Made by a program: the position numbers and the translations under genes. This document shows positions 8,853 to 18,570 of a stretch of 64,000 nt of DNA, one piece after another. Numbering within the stretch: position 1 is the stretch's first letter; each line of letters begins with the position of its first letter. The stretch lies in the NCBI GenBank assembly GCA_018333075.1, contig BORH01000011.1, positions 90,867 through 154,866 of the forward strand. The letters run 5' to 3'. The stretch is from Heyndrickxia sporothermodurans (GTDB taxonomy: Bacteria; Bacillota; Bacilli; Bacillales; Bacillaceae_C). The notes beneath the pieces were generated by a model. The model made no database searches. It was not told the DNA's origin and saw nothing but the letters and a program-made list of their open reading frames with translations.

Positions 8853-10094
8853 GTGAAGATCCATATTGTTCAAAAAGGCGATACCCTTTGGAATATTGCT
8901 AAGAAATATGGCGTTAATTTTGAAGATTTAAAAAAAATGAATGCCCAATTATCTAATCCCGAAATGATTATGCCAGGTATGAAAATAAAAGTACCAACTT
9001 CCGGAGGATCTATAAAGAAAGAAATGGTAACCTCCAAAAAAGAAGTTCCAAAGGCTGTACATCCTTATAAAGAAATGCCGGTACCAACAATGCCCGTACA
9101 GAAAGAAATCATTAAAGAAGTACCAATTGTAAAGGAGGTGCCGATTGTGAAAGAGGTACCAAAAAAAGAGACTATTTACCAGCCAATCATGCCGCAACCA
9201 GTTATTCCTGAGATTGATATTAATAATTACTACACAATGAATATGTCGCAAATGCAAGCACAAATGCAAGCACCACAATATGCCCCACCAATAGAAGAGA
9301 AGGTAGAATCTCCTATACAAATGCCAATAATGCCAGTTCAAGAGGAGTGCGTTGAAATGTATCCAACAATACCTTGTATGCCAATATCTGATTGCGGATG
9401 TGGACCTACACCGTATCAGCAACCTTATCCATACGGTTTTCAAGCACCGATGGGTCAATATCCAATGCCACAGGGTCAAGGGGGCTATATGGGATATCCA
9501 AGCCAGATGATGCCTGAGGTACAGGGTGCATATATGGGTGGATATCCAGGTCAAGTAATGCCTGAGGTACAAGGAACAGCTATGCCGTACGTTCCTGAAT
9601 CTCACATGCAATATCAACAACCCTATCCAACTTATCCAATGCATGCACCAGAACATGGAGGTTGGATGTATGAAGAAGAATCTTCATCATCTTCCATGCC
9701 AATGATGCATCATTATCCGAGTCATCAGCATGGTTCCTATTATCAAGCACCAGAACATCATCATCATTATCAGCACTATGCTCCACAACAAGCACCATAT
9801 CACTACTCTCCACAACCAATGATGAATGTTCAACAACAAGGTATGTCAGTCGATATTCAGCAAAACCGACCTGAATACCAACAATTTGGAGAATATCCAA
9901 ATTATTATGATTATCGAAACCAAGCTTATCCACAATATGGTTATGATCCATATGGAAATTACTATGGAGGAGCACCTCAGGGAACGCCATTCAATTCAGG
10001 AATGCCATACCCTGGTGGAAATGTAGGTTACGGTCTCCCTAATATCCCAGGAGGATTTTCACAACCACATGAAGAAGATGGGGATGATGATTAA
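8853..10094 (+). CDS. safA: SafA-like spore morphogenetic protein with LysM domain
   Basis: 413 aa. Residues 1-48 are a LysM peptidoglycan-binding domain (HIVQKGDTLWNIAKKYGVN). Then follow a Lys/Val/Pro segment with the repeated unit VKEVPI and a long low-complexity part rich in Pro, Gln, Tyr, Met and His. This includes a duplicated MPEVQG unit and His-rich stretches (EHHHHYQHY). SafA in B. subtilis sits at the cortex-coat interface and recruits inner coat proteins; the LysM domain targets it to the forespore surface. Start is GTG 8853 behind GAGGAGGGGAA; the ATG at 8832 lies before this SD. Position after nadA is the same as in B. subtilis. Confidence 0.9.
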   Translation: MKIHIVQKGDTLWNIAKKYGVNFEDLKKMNAQLSNPEMIMPGMKIKVPTSGGSIKKEMVTSKKEVPKAVHPYKEMPVPTMPVQKEIIKEVPIVKEVPIVKEVPKKETIYQPIMPQPVIPEIDINNYYTMNMSQMQAQMQAPQYAPPIEEKVESPIQMPIMPVQEECVEMYPTIPCMPISDCGCGPTPYQQPYPYGFQAPMGQYPMPQGQGGYMGYPSQMMPEVQGAYMGGYPGQVMPEVQGTAMPYVPESHMQYQQPYPTYPMHAPEHGGWMYEEESSSSSMPMMHHYPSHQHGSYYQAPEHHHHYQHYAPQQAPYHYSPQPMMNVQQQGMSVDIQQNRPEYQQFGEYPNYYDYRNQAYPQYGYDPYGNYYGGAPQGTPFNSGMPYPGGNVGYGLPNIPGGFSQPHEEDGDDD

Positions 10095-11055
10095 TAATAA
10101 TAATGGAGACGAATTTGAGAATCGTCTCCTTCTTTATTTATCATCATTTACTGAAGAACGATTCCGGCATCTGAAAAAGGTGAAGAACGGAGTGTGGATT
10201 TGCTATACTGATAAAAAGGCATGGGTCTTAAAAAATTTTTCCTCGAATAAGCATATTGAAAATCAAATTAAATTAACTGATGACTTATTTCAGCATGGCT
10301 TTTCCTCAACGTACAAATTTCACCCTAAACATTTAGAAAAAAATTGTTTTTTTGAGAATAATACTTACGGATTGATTGAATATATTGAAAAAGGAAAGGT
10401 GTTTACGTATCAAACAAATAGTGAGAGAAGGAAAGCACTTCATTTACTTGATCGTTTTCATGAAACAACAAGTAATTTCATTGGAACTTTTAAATCAACA
10501 CTTCAAGAATTCAATCAATTAAAAAAATGGGAAATAAGATCTAATGAATTTATTACTAATATTCCACTGCTCAAAAAATTTATTCAGCCATATTATTTAG
10601 ATGTTTATCTTGAATGGGCAAAATGTTCCTTACAAAACATGAAAAAAAACGAAGCATATTTTTACAATAAACCTACGTGTATCATTCATGGGGATGTTGC
10701 TCATCATAATTTTCTTTTAAACAAAAGGAACAAACTATTTTTAATTGATTTTGATTTAATTTCTCTTGGTACACCGAAATTGGATTATTTACAATTTGCT
10801 AACCGAATATTGCCATATCTTTCATGGTCAATGGATCAATTATTTGAGCATCCTTTCATTATTGAATACTTAATGGATAAACCATTTTTATTTGCACTTA
10901 TATATCCCAGTGATATTTTTAGGGAATGGAATCGGTTTATTAAAACACAAAAAAGTAAACCTAAAGCCTCTTTATTAAAGCATTTAGAAGACTTAACCTA
11001 TATGCAATTTAGTCAGAGGAACAAATTCATAAATGAAATAATAAGAAGTATTTAA
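10069..11055 (+). CDS. CotS-like spore coat protein with kinase fold
   Basis: 328 aa, aminoglycoside-phosphotransferase/CotS family. It has the catalytic-loop motif CIIHGDVAHHNFLLN and the metal-binding motif LIDFDLISLG, so the phosphotransferase residues (HGD, N, DFD) are kept. Its 5' end overlaps the last 26 nt of safA in another frame. AGGAGG at 10050-10055 is a rather distant SD for ATG 10069; in-frame ATGs at 10078, 10084 and 10087 are alternatives. The overlap with safA suggests translational coupling and a job in coat or cortex assembly. The substrate is not known. Confidence 0.8.
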   Translation: MKKMGMMINNNNGDEFENRLLLYLSSFTEERFRHLKKVKNGVWICYTDKKAWVLKNFSSNKHIENQIKLTDDLFQHGFSSTYKFHPKHLEKNCFFENNTYGLIEYIEKGKVFTYQTNSERRKALHLLDRFHETTSNFIGTFKSTLQEFNQLKKWEIRSNEFITNIPLLKKFIQPYYLDVYLEWAKCSLQNMKKNEAYFYNKPTCIIHGDVAHHNFLLNKRNKLFLIDFDLISLGTPKLDYLQFANRILPYLSWSMDQLFEHPFIIEYLMDKPFLFALIYPSDIFREWNRFIKTQKSKPKASLLKHLEDLTYMQFSQRNKFINEIIRSI

Positions 11056-11163
11056 GGGATTATTAGGAGAAAAAACCATTAACTAATGGAATAGAAATAC
11101 TACCTGCTCACAAAATAGAAATGAGCAATAATGCTCTAGGAGTAATGTGAGGGGGAGTGCTTT

Positions 11164-11889
11164 TTGAACAGGAAAATATTATTTACACCGATCCCATTAC
11201 TGATTGTAAGCACCTTGGCTGCTTGCAATTATGATCAAAATTCATATAAAAATCAAACAACGAATAATGCTCAGCAAGTGGGTTACCATACGAATAATAG
11301 GCATATAATCGATCATGATGGACCAATGACCGAGCTTATTGACTATTCTTTTGGCAATGTAGATAATATTAAAAATAATAATTATCTTTTGCCTTCTGGA
11401 AGCCCAGATGATTATGATCATCCTATAAAATCTCCGTTGACTGAATATAATACGAATAATAAAGTGGTTAATAAAAATCGGATTATACGAGATATTAACT
11501 ATCATGGACATTTAAATCATCATAATGCCAAAGGAAAGTCTTCTTACTATACTGCATATGAGGGCGGGTTAGCTGAGAAATTATCAAATGAAGCAATAAA
11601 GGTGAAAAATGTTACTGATGCCAGGGCTCTTATTGATGGAAATAACGTAATCATTTCTATCGTACTCAATAAGGACCAAAATGTTAATAAAACGAAACAA
11701 GCTGTTGAGCGTGTTATTAGACCTTATATATCAAATCGGCAGTATATTATTACGACTGATCAGGGAACATACTATCGAGCTCGGCAGTTAGATAATGATT
11801 TGAAAAATGGTAATCCAAGGGATTCAATAAAATTAGATTTGCATAATATGTTTAAAACGCTAAATAAGCAGCGTAACCAACCAAAATAA
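11164..11889 (+). CDS. coxA: YhcN/YlaJ-family sporulation lipoprotein, CoxA-like
   Basis: 241 aa from a TTG start with GAGGGGGAGTG upstream. N-terminal signal peptide with lipobox LAAC, lipidated Cys21. An Asn/His/Tyr-rich linker follows, then the conserved YhcN/YlaJ domain (about residues 125-215: ADARALIDGNNVIISIVL, VERVIRPYISN). In B. subtilis coxA (yrbB) lies directly after safA and encodes a cortex-associated spore protein; synteny supports the same identity here, with the CotS-like gene in between. The symbol rests on synteny and family, so it is tentative. Confidence 0.75.
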   Translation: MNRKILFTPIPLLIVSTLAACNYDQNSYKNQTTNNAQQVGYHTNNRHIIDHDGPMTELIDYSFGNVDNIKNNNYLLPSGSPDDYDHPIKSPLTEYNTNNKVVNKNRIIRDINYHGHLNHHNAKGKSSYYTAYEGGLAEKLSNEAIKVKNVTDARALIDGNNVIISIVLNKDQNVNKTKQAVERVIRPYISNRQYIITTDQGTYYRARQLDNDLKNGNPRDSIKLDLHNMFKTLNKQRNQPK

Positions 11890-11896
11890 TCATTTG

Positions 11897-11928
11897 GAGA
11901 ATAGCAAGTTAAGCTATTCTCTTTTTTG
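11897..11928 (+). terminator. Terminator after the CoxA-like gene
   Basis: 9-bp perfect stem GAGAATAGC/GCTATTCTC, 7-nt loop, then TTTTTT. Confidence 0.88.
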
Positions 11929-12011
11929 ACTTTTATTTTGGATATATTTTCAAAAAAAGGTCACACTAAATATACGTACCCATAAACAGACACGTATTGA
12001 TGAGGTGACAA

Positions 12012-12566
12012 ATGATGAGTTTTTTTATTCGAATATTTCTTTTACTTACATTACTAATAGGAATCTTGGAACTTACTTCTTTACAAGCCGTTCATAAGCA
12101 AGTGAAATATTCAAAGTCGAATATGAAACCAAAGTCAATGGAGGTTGCATCGACTAGTAATAAAACGGTTATACTAGAAAGAGTTTATGTTGATGGGGAA
12201 GTAAGTGAAGAGATTATACATGAGAATGTTCTCAATATAGAAACAATTAAATTTAAATATAGCGACTGGCAAGTAGTTCAGATGGATGAGGAACAAATTG
12301 TGTTACAAAAAAAGATAAATGATATTTCTCCATTGCTAAAAGCAAATGGGTATTTTGGTATTTCAGAAGATGGAACGATATCTATTTTTAATGGAAAGCC
12401 AGATAATGCAGATATCATTCAGTCCTTTTTTCAAATAGATATAAAGAAATTAGAAGGGAAGAAACATGAAGAATTGAAAAAAGGAATTCCGATTAAAACA
12501 AAAGAAGATTTTGATAAAGTATTAGAAGCGCTTAAGCCTTATTCTAAACAAGCGAAAAAAGATTGA
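12012..12566 (+). CDS. bofC: BofC, inhibitor in the sigma-K checkpoint
   Basis: 184 aa. Residues 5-25 form a signal peptide or membrane anchor (IRIFLLLTLLIGILELTSL), consistent with export to the intermembrane space of the forespore. The rest matches BofC architecture: a beta-rich domain (VILERVYVDGEVSEE) and a C-terminal part ending in a segment that begins GYFGISEDGTISIFNG, the BofC C-terminal domain. BofC restrains the signalling protease SpoIVB, which triggers pro-sigma-K processing. SD GAGGTGA; ATG 12012 or 12015 could both serve. It is placed before ruvA as in B. subtilis. Confidence 0.88.
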   Translation: MMSFFIRIFLLLTLLIGILELTSLQAVHKQVKYSKSNMKPKSMEVASTSNKTVILERVYVDGEVSEEIIHENVLNIETIKFKYSDWQVVQMDEEQIVLQKKINDISPLLKANGYFGISEDGTISIFNGKPDNADIIQSFFQIDIKKLEGKKHEELKKGIPIKTKEDFDKVLEALKPYSKQAKKD

Positions 12567-12570
12567 TAAG

Positions 12571-12598
12571 AACTGGATCAAACAGGTCCGGTTTTTTT
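12571..12598 (+). terminator. Terminator after bofC
   Basis: 9-bp stem AACTGGATC/GGTCCGGTT containing two G-T pairs, 5-nt loop, T-run. Confidence 0.75.
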
Positions 12599-12731
12599 GT
12601 GTCTATACACCCATGATTTTTAAGATTATGTTACAATGAAGGGTGTTATCATTGAAATGACTTTAATTATATGTTATGTTTATGACTTTTAAACTCTATA
12701 ATTAACGTTAAAGGTTAGGGAGAGAAACGTA

Positions 12732-13337
12732 TTGTATGAATATATAAATGGAACGATTGAAATGATTTCCCCAGAATATATTGTGCTTGAAAATAATGGA
12801 ATAGGTTATCAAATATTGACGCCTAATCCTTTTATTTTTTCAAAACAAAGGGAGTCAATAAAAATATACATATACCAGCATGTTCGAGAAGATATCATAG
12901 CACTATATGGATTTCAAACGTATGAGGAAAGAACATTGTTTAAGAAGCTGTTGAATGTATCAGGAATCGGTCCAAAAGGAGCATTAGCCATTCTTGCTTT
13001 TGGTGAACCAACCCAAGTGATTCATGCGATAGAAAATGAAAATGAGTCCTTTTTAACGAAATTTCCAGGAGTCGGAAAAAAAACGGCTAGACAAATGATT
13101 TTAGATTTAAAAGGAAAATTGCAAGATATTGTACCAGATTATTTTCCGAATTTATTTAACAATGATGAAACAGAAAAGCAAGTTCAAGCTGCTGCCGATT
13201 TTGAGGAAGCAATTTTGGCTTTAAAAGCTTTAGGCTATTCTGACAAGGAATTAAAGAAAATATCAACGAAATTACAAAATGAAAACATGACAACAGACCA
13301 GTATATAAAAGCTGCATTAAAAATACTAATGAAATAG
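12732..13337 (+). CDS. ruvA: Holliday junction branch migration protein RuvA
   Basis: 201 aa, full length. N-terminal OB fold ([19 protein letters not shown]), a central tandem helix-hairpin-helix region ([16 protein letters not shown] and [19 protein letters not shown]) and a C-terminal three-helix domain that contacts RuvB. RuvA binds the four-way junction as a tetramer and loads RuvB. Start TTG 12732 behind TAGGGAGAG. ruvB starts 43 nt downstream, so the two form an operon. Confidence 0.96.
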   Translation: MYEYINGTIEMISPEYIVLENNGIGYQILTPNPFIFSKQRESIKIYIYQHVREDIIALYGFQTYEERTLFKKLLNVSGIGPKGALAILAFGEPTQVIHAIENENESFLTKFPGVGKKTARQMILDLKGKLQDIVPDYFPNLFNNDETEKQVQAAADFEEAILALKALGYSDKELKKISTKLQNENMTTDQYIKAALKILMK

Positions 13338-13379
13338 TATTTTAAATTTATGAACATATCTTCTAAAGGAGGGAGCTTA

Positions 13380-14381
13380 ATGGAAGATAGAGTGGTATCT
13401 GGTGAATCAATTAAATATGAAGAAACATTTGAACAAAGTTTACGCCCTCAAACATTATCACAATATATAGGCCAGGAAAAAGTAAAAAGCAATTTAGCTA
13501 TTTTTATTGAAGCAGCAAAACAAAGGAACGAAACACTTGACCATGTATTACTGTATGGACCACCTGGACTTGGCAAAACAACATTAGCTGCGGTCATTGC
13601 AAATGAAATGGGCGTGAATGTAAGGACCACTTCTGGACCCGCAATTGAACGTCCTGGGGATTTAGCAGCAATACTTACTGCATTAGAGCCAGGAGATGTC
13701 CTTTTTATCGATGAAATTCATCGTTTACCTCGCTCTATTGAGGAAATTCTCTATCCCGCTATGGAAGATTTCTGTTTAGATATTGTTATAGGTAAGGGAC
13801 CTAGTGCGAGATCAGTCCGCTTGGATCTGCCGCCATTTACACTAGTGGGCGCAACTACTCGAGCAGGAGCGATTTCAGCTCCCTTAAGGGATAGATTTGG
13901 TGTTCTTTGCCGATTAGAATATTATAATGAAGAACAGTTAACTGATATTGTAATAAGAACTGCAGAAATATTGAATACTGATATTGAAAAGATTGGTGCA
14001 ATAGAAATTGCCAGGCGTTCAAGGGGGACCCCACGAATTGCTAATCGTTTACTACGCAGAGTTAGGGATTTTGCACAAGTAACTGGAAATGGAGTGATTA
14101 CGCAAGAGCTAGCTGATCATTCGTTAGAACTTTTGCAAGTGGACCGGTTAGGGCTTGATCATATTGATCATAAATTACTAAAAGGAATTATTGAAAAATT
14201 TCGGGGCGGACCTGTAGGCTTAGAAACAATCGCTGCAAGTATTGGGGAAGAATCTGAAACAATCGAAGATGTGTATGAGCCATATTTACTGCAAATTGGT
14301 TTTTTACAACGAACGCCTAGAGGAAGAATGGTCACGAATCTAGTTTATGAGCATTTTCACATGGAGTACCCGAATAAATGA
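13380..14381 (+). CDS. ruvB: Holliday junction DNA helicase RuvB
   Basis: 333 aa AAA+ motor. Walker [10 protein letters not shown] near residue 60, Walker B LFIDEIHR, sensor 1 VGATTRAG, arginine-finger region RDRFG, and a C-terminal winged helix for DNA contact ([26 protein letters not shown]). ATG 13380 is chosen because AAAGGAGGGAGC precedes it; the upstream in-frame ATG 13350 has no SD. Its stop overlaps the start of the next gene by 4 nt. Confidence 0.97.
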   Translation: MEDRVVSGESIKYEETFEQSLRPQTLSQYIGQEKVKSNLAIFIEAAKQRNETLDHVLLYGPPGLGKTTLAAVIANEMGVNVRTTSGPAIERPGDLAAILTALEPGDVLFIDEIHRLPRSIEEILYPAMEDFCLDIVIGKGPSARSVRLDLPPFTLVGATTRAGAISAPLRDRFGVLCRLEYYNEEQLTDIVIRTAEILNTDIEKIGAIEIARRSRGTPRIANRLLRRVRDFAQVTGNGVITQELADHSLELLQVDRLGLDHIDHKLLKGIIEKFRGGPVGLETIAASIGEESETIEDVYEPYLLQIGFLQRTPRGRMVTNLVYEHFHMEYPNK

Positions 14382-14584
14382 ATGGAATAGCAAAAGTGTT
14401 AATGTTAATGGGTGGTTTTATTTTCATTATTGGGTTTCTTATGCAATTTATTAAGATTGGAAAGCTGCCAGGTGATATTTTTATTAAAAAGGGAAATGCA
14501 ACTTTTTATTTTCCTGTGATGACTTCAATTTTAGTAAGTGTTCTTTTATCCATAATATTTTATTTGATTAATCGATTGAAATAA
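14378..14584 (+). CDS. DUF2905 small membrane protein
   Basis: 68 aa with two predicted membrane helices (residues about 4-24 and 46-66) and the family signature GKLPGDI between them. Start ATG overlaps the ruvB stop in an ATGA arrangement, so translation is probably coupled. Function of DUF2905 is unknown; the recurring position after ruvB hints at co-expression only. Confidence 0.85.
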   Translation: MNGIAKVLMLMGGFIFIIGFLMQFIKIGKLPGDIFIKKGNATFYFPVMTSILVSVLLSIIFYLINRLK

Positions 14585-14749
14585 TTCTATTTTATATAAA
14601 ATAGTTAACTTTTTACTATAATTATTCTTATTGTAAATATTTAGGGGAGCCTTTTCTAAAAACTTTCCTGTATCTATCTCTATGTTGGGTACATTCAAGT
14701 AACATCGATAAAAAAACTACAATCAAAATATAATATGAAGGTGACATTA

Positions 14750-15778
14750 GTGAAAGTAGATTTATTTGATTTTAATTTGCCAGAATCTTTAATAGCACAA
14801 ACTCCGCTAAAAAATCGTTCAGATAGCCGATTAATGGTATTAAATAAGGAAACAGGTAATCTTCGGCATACTGTATTTAAACAAATTACTGAATTTTTAC
14901 GACCTGGTGATTGTTTAGTATTAAATGATACGAAGGTTTTACCTGCTAGATTATTTGGGGTAAAAGAGGATACTGGTGCAAAAATAGAAGTATTGTTGTT
15001 AAAGCAAATTGAAGATGATCAATGGGAAACACTTGTGAAACCAGCAAAACGTATTAAAGCTGGTTCAGAAATTGTGTTTGGTGAAGGTAAGCTTAAAGCA
15101 ACTTGCCTTGAGGAAAAAGAACATGGAGGAAGAATTCTTCAATTTCATTATGAAGGTATTTTTTATGAGGTTTTAGAATCGCTTGGAGAAATGCCTCTTC
15201 CTCCATATATAAAAGAGCAGTTAGATGATCGTGATAGATATCAAACCGTATATGCAAGGGAAAAAGGATCAGCTGCCGCTCCAACAGCTGGACTACATTT
15301 TACTAAAGAATTACTTGAAGAAATTAAGAAAATGGGTGTGCATATTGCTTTTATTACGTTGCACGTAGGGCTAGGTACGTTCCGCCCTGTAAGTGTTGAG
15401 GAAGTAAATGAACATGAAATGCACGCTGAGTTTTATCAGGTGTCAGAAGAAACAGCTCAATTATTAAATCAAGTAAAAAACGAAGGGGGACGAATTATTT
15501 CTGTCGGTACAACTTCTACGAGAACACTTGAAACAATAGCGAGCGCAAATAATGGACAAATTGTTGCATCAAGCGGCTGGACTGATATTTTCATCTATCC
15601 TGGCTATGAATTTAAAGGAATAGATGGGATGATAACGAATTTTCATTTACCGAAATCTACGTTAATTATGCTTGTGAGTGCATTAGCAGGTAGAGAGCAT
15701 GTTCTTCATGCCTATGAGGAAGCAGTAAAAGAAAAATATCGATTCTTTAGCTTCGGAGATGCAATGCTTATTGTTTAA
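14750..15778 (+). CDS. queA: S-adenosylmethionine:tRNA ribosyltransferase-isomerase QueA
   Basis: 342 aa. Transfers and isomerises the ribosyl part of SAM onto 7-aminomethyl-7-deazaguanine in tRNA, giving epoxyqueuosine. Typical motifs: [63 protein letters not shown] and [15 protein letters not shown]. Start GTG 14750, behind GAAGGTGA; an in-frame ATG at 14735 lies before that SD. It is followed by tgt, the enzyme acting just before it in queuosine synthesis. A second, divergent QueA-like gene is at 24.1 kb. Confidence 0.96.
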   Translation: MKVDLFDFNLPESLIAQTPLKNRSDSRLMVLNKETGNLRHTVFKQITEFLRPGDCLVLNDTKVLPARLFGVKEDTGAKIEVLLLKQIEDDQWETLVKPAKRIKAGSEIVFGEGKLKATCLEEKEHGGRILQFHYEGIFYEVLESLGEMPLPPYIKEQLDDRDRYQTVYAREKGSAAAPTAGLHFTKELLEEIKKMGVHIAFITLHVGLGTFRPVSVEEVNEHEMHAEFYQVSEETAQLLNQVKNEGGRIISVGTTSTRTLETIASANNGQIVASSGWTDIFIYPGYEFKGIDGMITNFHLPKSTLIMLVSALAGREHVLHAYEEAVKEKYRFFSFGDAMLIV

Positions 15779-15786
15779 TGCTTTAA

Positions 15787-16956
<1,170 letters not shown>

Positions 16957-16976
16957 GTGAAAGGGGGGAAATAAAA

Positions 16977-17258
16977 ATGCAAAACTTAACAGGTTTATTA
17001 CCTATCTTATTAATGTTTGTTTTATTTTACTTTTTGCTAATCAGACCGAATCAAAAAAGACAAAAAGCGGTTCAGCAAATGCAAACCAATTTAACAAAAG
17101 GTGATAAGATTGTCACGATTGGTGGATTGCATGGCACTGTAGATGCAATTGATGAAAGACAAATTGTGATTAAGTGTGGAGATGGAAGCCGTCTTACATA
17201 TGATCGTTCAGCAATACGTGAAGTTGTGGAGTCAGCAGCTGCACCAAGCGCTGAATAA
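16977..17258 (+). CDS. yajC: Preprotein translocase subunit YajC
   Basis: 93 aa with one N-terminal membrane helix (residues about 5-22), then the basic RPNQKRQK segment and a small beta domain (GDKIVTIGGLHGTVDAI). YajC associates with SecDF in the Sec holotranslocon; secDF itself lies 3.5 kb downstream. SD AAAGGGGGGAAAT just before the ATG. Confidence 0.93.
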   Translation: MQNLTGLLPILLMFVLFYFLLIRPNQKRQKAVQQMQTNLTKGDKIVTIGGLHGTVDAIDERQIVIKCGDGSRLTYDRSAIREVVESAAAPSAE

Positions 17259-17263
17259 GTAAA

Positions 17264-17297
17264 AAAGAAGCATTCCTATTTGGAATGTTTCTTTTTA
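17264..17297 (+). terminator. Terminator after yajC
   Basis: 11-bp stem AGAAGCATTCC/GGAATGTTTCT (one G-T pair), 5-nt loop, T-run; A-rich on the other side so it may also act on the converging yrzE-like gene. Confidence 0.82.
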
Positions 17298-17307
17298 TAT
17301 ATAAAGA

Positions 17308-17697
17308 TTATGCTTTTCTTGAATGATCAGACATCATATTAACTCCCAATACTCCTCCAATCATAGCCGTTAAAATATAAAATAGATGATAAATCATTTG
17401 TTCTGAAGAAAATACACTTCCATAACCAAGATATTTAAAAAGAAAAATGATTAATGTATATAGAACACCGGTTAAACTACCCGAAACCCAACCTTTTTGC
17501 TGGACCTTACCTCCACAAATGAATCCTCCTAAAAACAACGCTACAAATGAGATAATAGTGATTAATGAATGAATAGAGCTTTCTTGGATGTCTGTGATTT
17601 TTAATATGAATGCAAAAATAAAGCTGGATATTGTACAGATGATAAAAATTGTTAATATTCCATATAAAATACTAGTTGCTAGTTTTTTTGCTTCGAT
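17308..17697 (-). CDS. yrzE: YrzE-like (TIGR04086) membrane protein lacking a canonical start codon
   Basis: Minus-strand frame reading IEAKKLATSILYGILT, then hydrophobic segments, FLGGFICGGKVQQKGW and a C-terminal GGVLGVNMM. Four membrane helices and position after yajC agree with the YrzE/TIGR04086 family. The full-length frame contains no ATG, GTG or TTG between the upstream stop (17758-17760) and an internal TTG at 17538, which would remove the first two helices. A good SD (GGAAAGGAG) stands about 9 nt before an ATC codon at 17697, and that ATC is exactly where relatives start. Either AUC is used for weak initiation or the start codon has been lost recently. With the ATC start the product is 129 aa. 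Confidence 0.65.
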   Translation of the reverse strand: MEAKKLATSILYGILTIFIICTISSFIFAFILKITDIQESSIHSLITIISFVALFLGGFICGGKVQQKGWVSGSLTGVLYTLIIFLFKYLGYGSVFSSEQMIYHLFYILTAMIGGVLGVNMMSDHSRKA

Positions 17698-17885
17698 GTT
17701 CGTTCTCTCCTTTCCCCTTTCACCTTTTTTGCTTCTAGTACAAGCATATTCAGTCGATTAAAATTTAGAATAAAATCTTTACTTTCCATAAAAATTTTCA
17801 AAAAATGAATAACAGGCTTTTCCAAATTGTTTCAAGTAAAAATGGTCATACTATTTAAGGATGAATGTTAATAGGAGGAACATGT

Positions 17886-18548
17886 ATGAGTCTGTATCAT
17901 TACTTCACAATTGGATGGAAAACGATTATTTTATATTTAGTTATTTTAGTTATATTCCGATTTATGGGAAAGAGAGAAATAGGGGAATTAAGTGTATTAG
18001 ATTTAGTTATTTTTATTATGATTGGTGAATTGGCTGCCGTTGCTATAGAAAATCATAGAGAGCCTATTGCCCATACGATTTTGCCAATGGTAATTTTATT
18101 AGGGATACAAGTTCTTTTTGCTTTTATATCATTAAAAAACCCTAAATTTCGTCAAATGATAGATGGTACACCATCAATTATCATTAGAAAAGGAAAAATA
18201 GATGAAAAGGCAATGAAGAAACAGCGTTATAATTTTGATGATTTATTAATGCAATTAAGACAAAAGGATATAAACAATATTGCTGATGTAGAATATGCGA
18301 TATTAGAAACATCTGGAGAATTATCAGTTATAAAAAAGGATAATAAAAAGAAACAAACGATTACTTATACATTGCCTTTAATTGTTGACGGTAAAATTTC
18401 AATTGAAAATTTGGCGAATCGACAGCTATCCGAAACATGGCTAAGACGCGAATTAAGAAGCAGGGGATATTTAGATCTAACTCGTATTTCGTTTTGCAGC
18501 TTTCAGGATGGGGAATTTTTCATTGACTTAAAGGATGATCCAGAATAG
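17886..18548 (+). CDS. DUF421 membrane protein, YetF/YrbG family
   Basis: 220 aa. Three N-terminal membrane helices (residues about 8-80, with the family motif MGKREIGELSVLDLVIFIMIGELAA), then the cytoplasmic DUF421 domain (PSIIIRKGKIDEKAMKKQRYNFDDLLMQLR, of which the charged helix is typical). AGGAGGA lies 6 nt before ATG 17886. Function is not established; some family members in Bacillus are sporulation- or germination-linked. B. subtilis yrbG has the same neighbours. Confidence 0.88.
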   Translation: MSLYHYFTIGWKTIILYLVILVIFRFMGKREIGELSVLDLVIFIMIGELAAVAIENHREPIAHTILPMVILLGIQVLFAFISLKNPKFRQMIDGTPSIIIRKGKIDEKAMKKQRYNFDDLLMQLRQKDINNIADVEYAILETSGELSVIKKDNKKKQTITYTLPLIVDGKISIENLANRQLSETWLRRELRSRGYLDLTRISFCSFQDGEFFIDLKDDPE

Positions 18549-18570
18549 AAGGGAAGGATTTTCCCTTCTA
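18546..18570. terminator. Hairpin between the DUF421 gene and spoVB
   Basis: 9-bp perfect stem TAGAAGGGA/TCCCTTCTA using the stop codons of both convergent genes as its ends. The flanks lack a strong T-run, so termination strength is uncertain. Confidence 0.6.

Noticed and set aside
8949-9990. Long open frames on the minus strand opposite safA (235 and 136 aa)
   Set aside because: Their His/Trp/Leu-rich composition mirrors the low-complexity safA sequence; no SD and no family resemblance.
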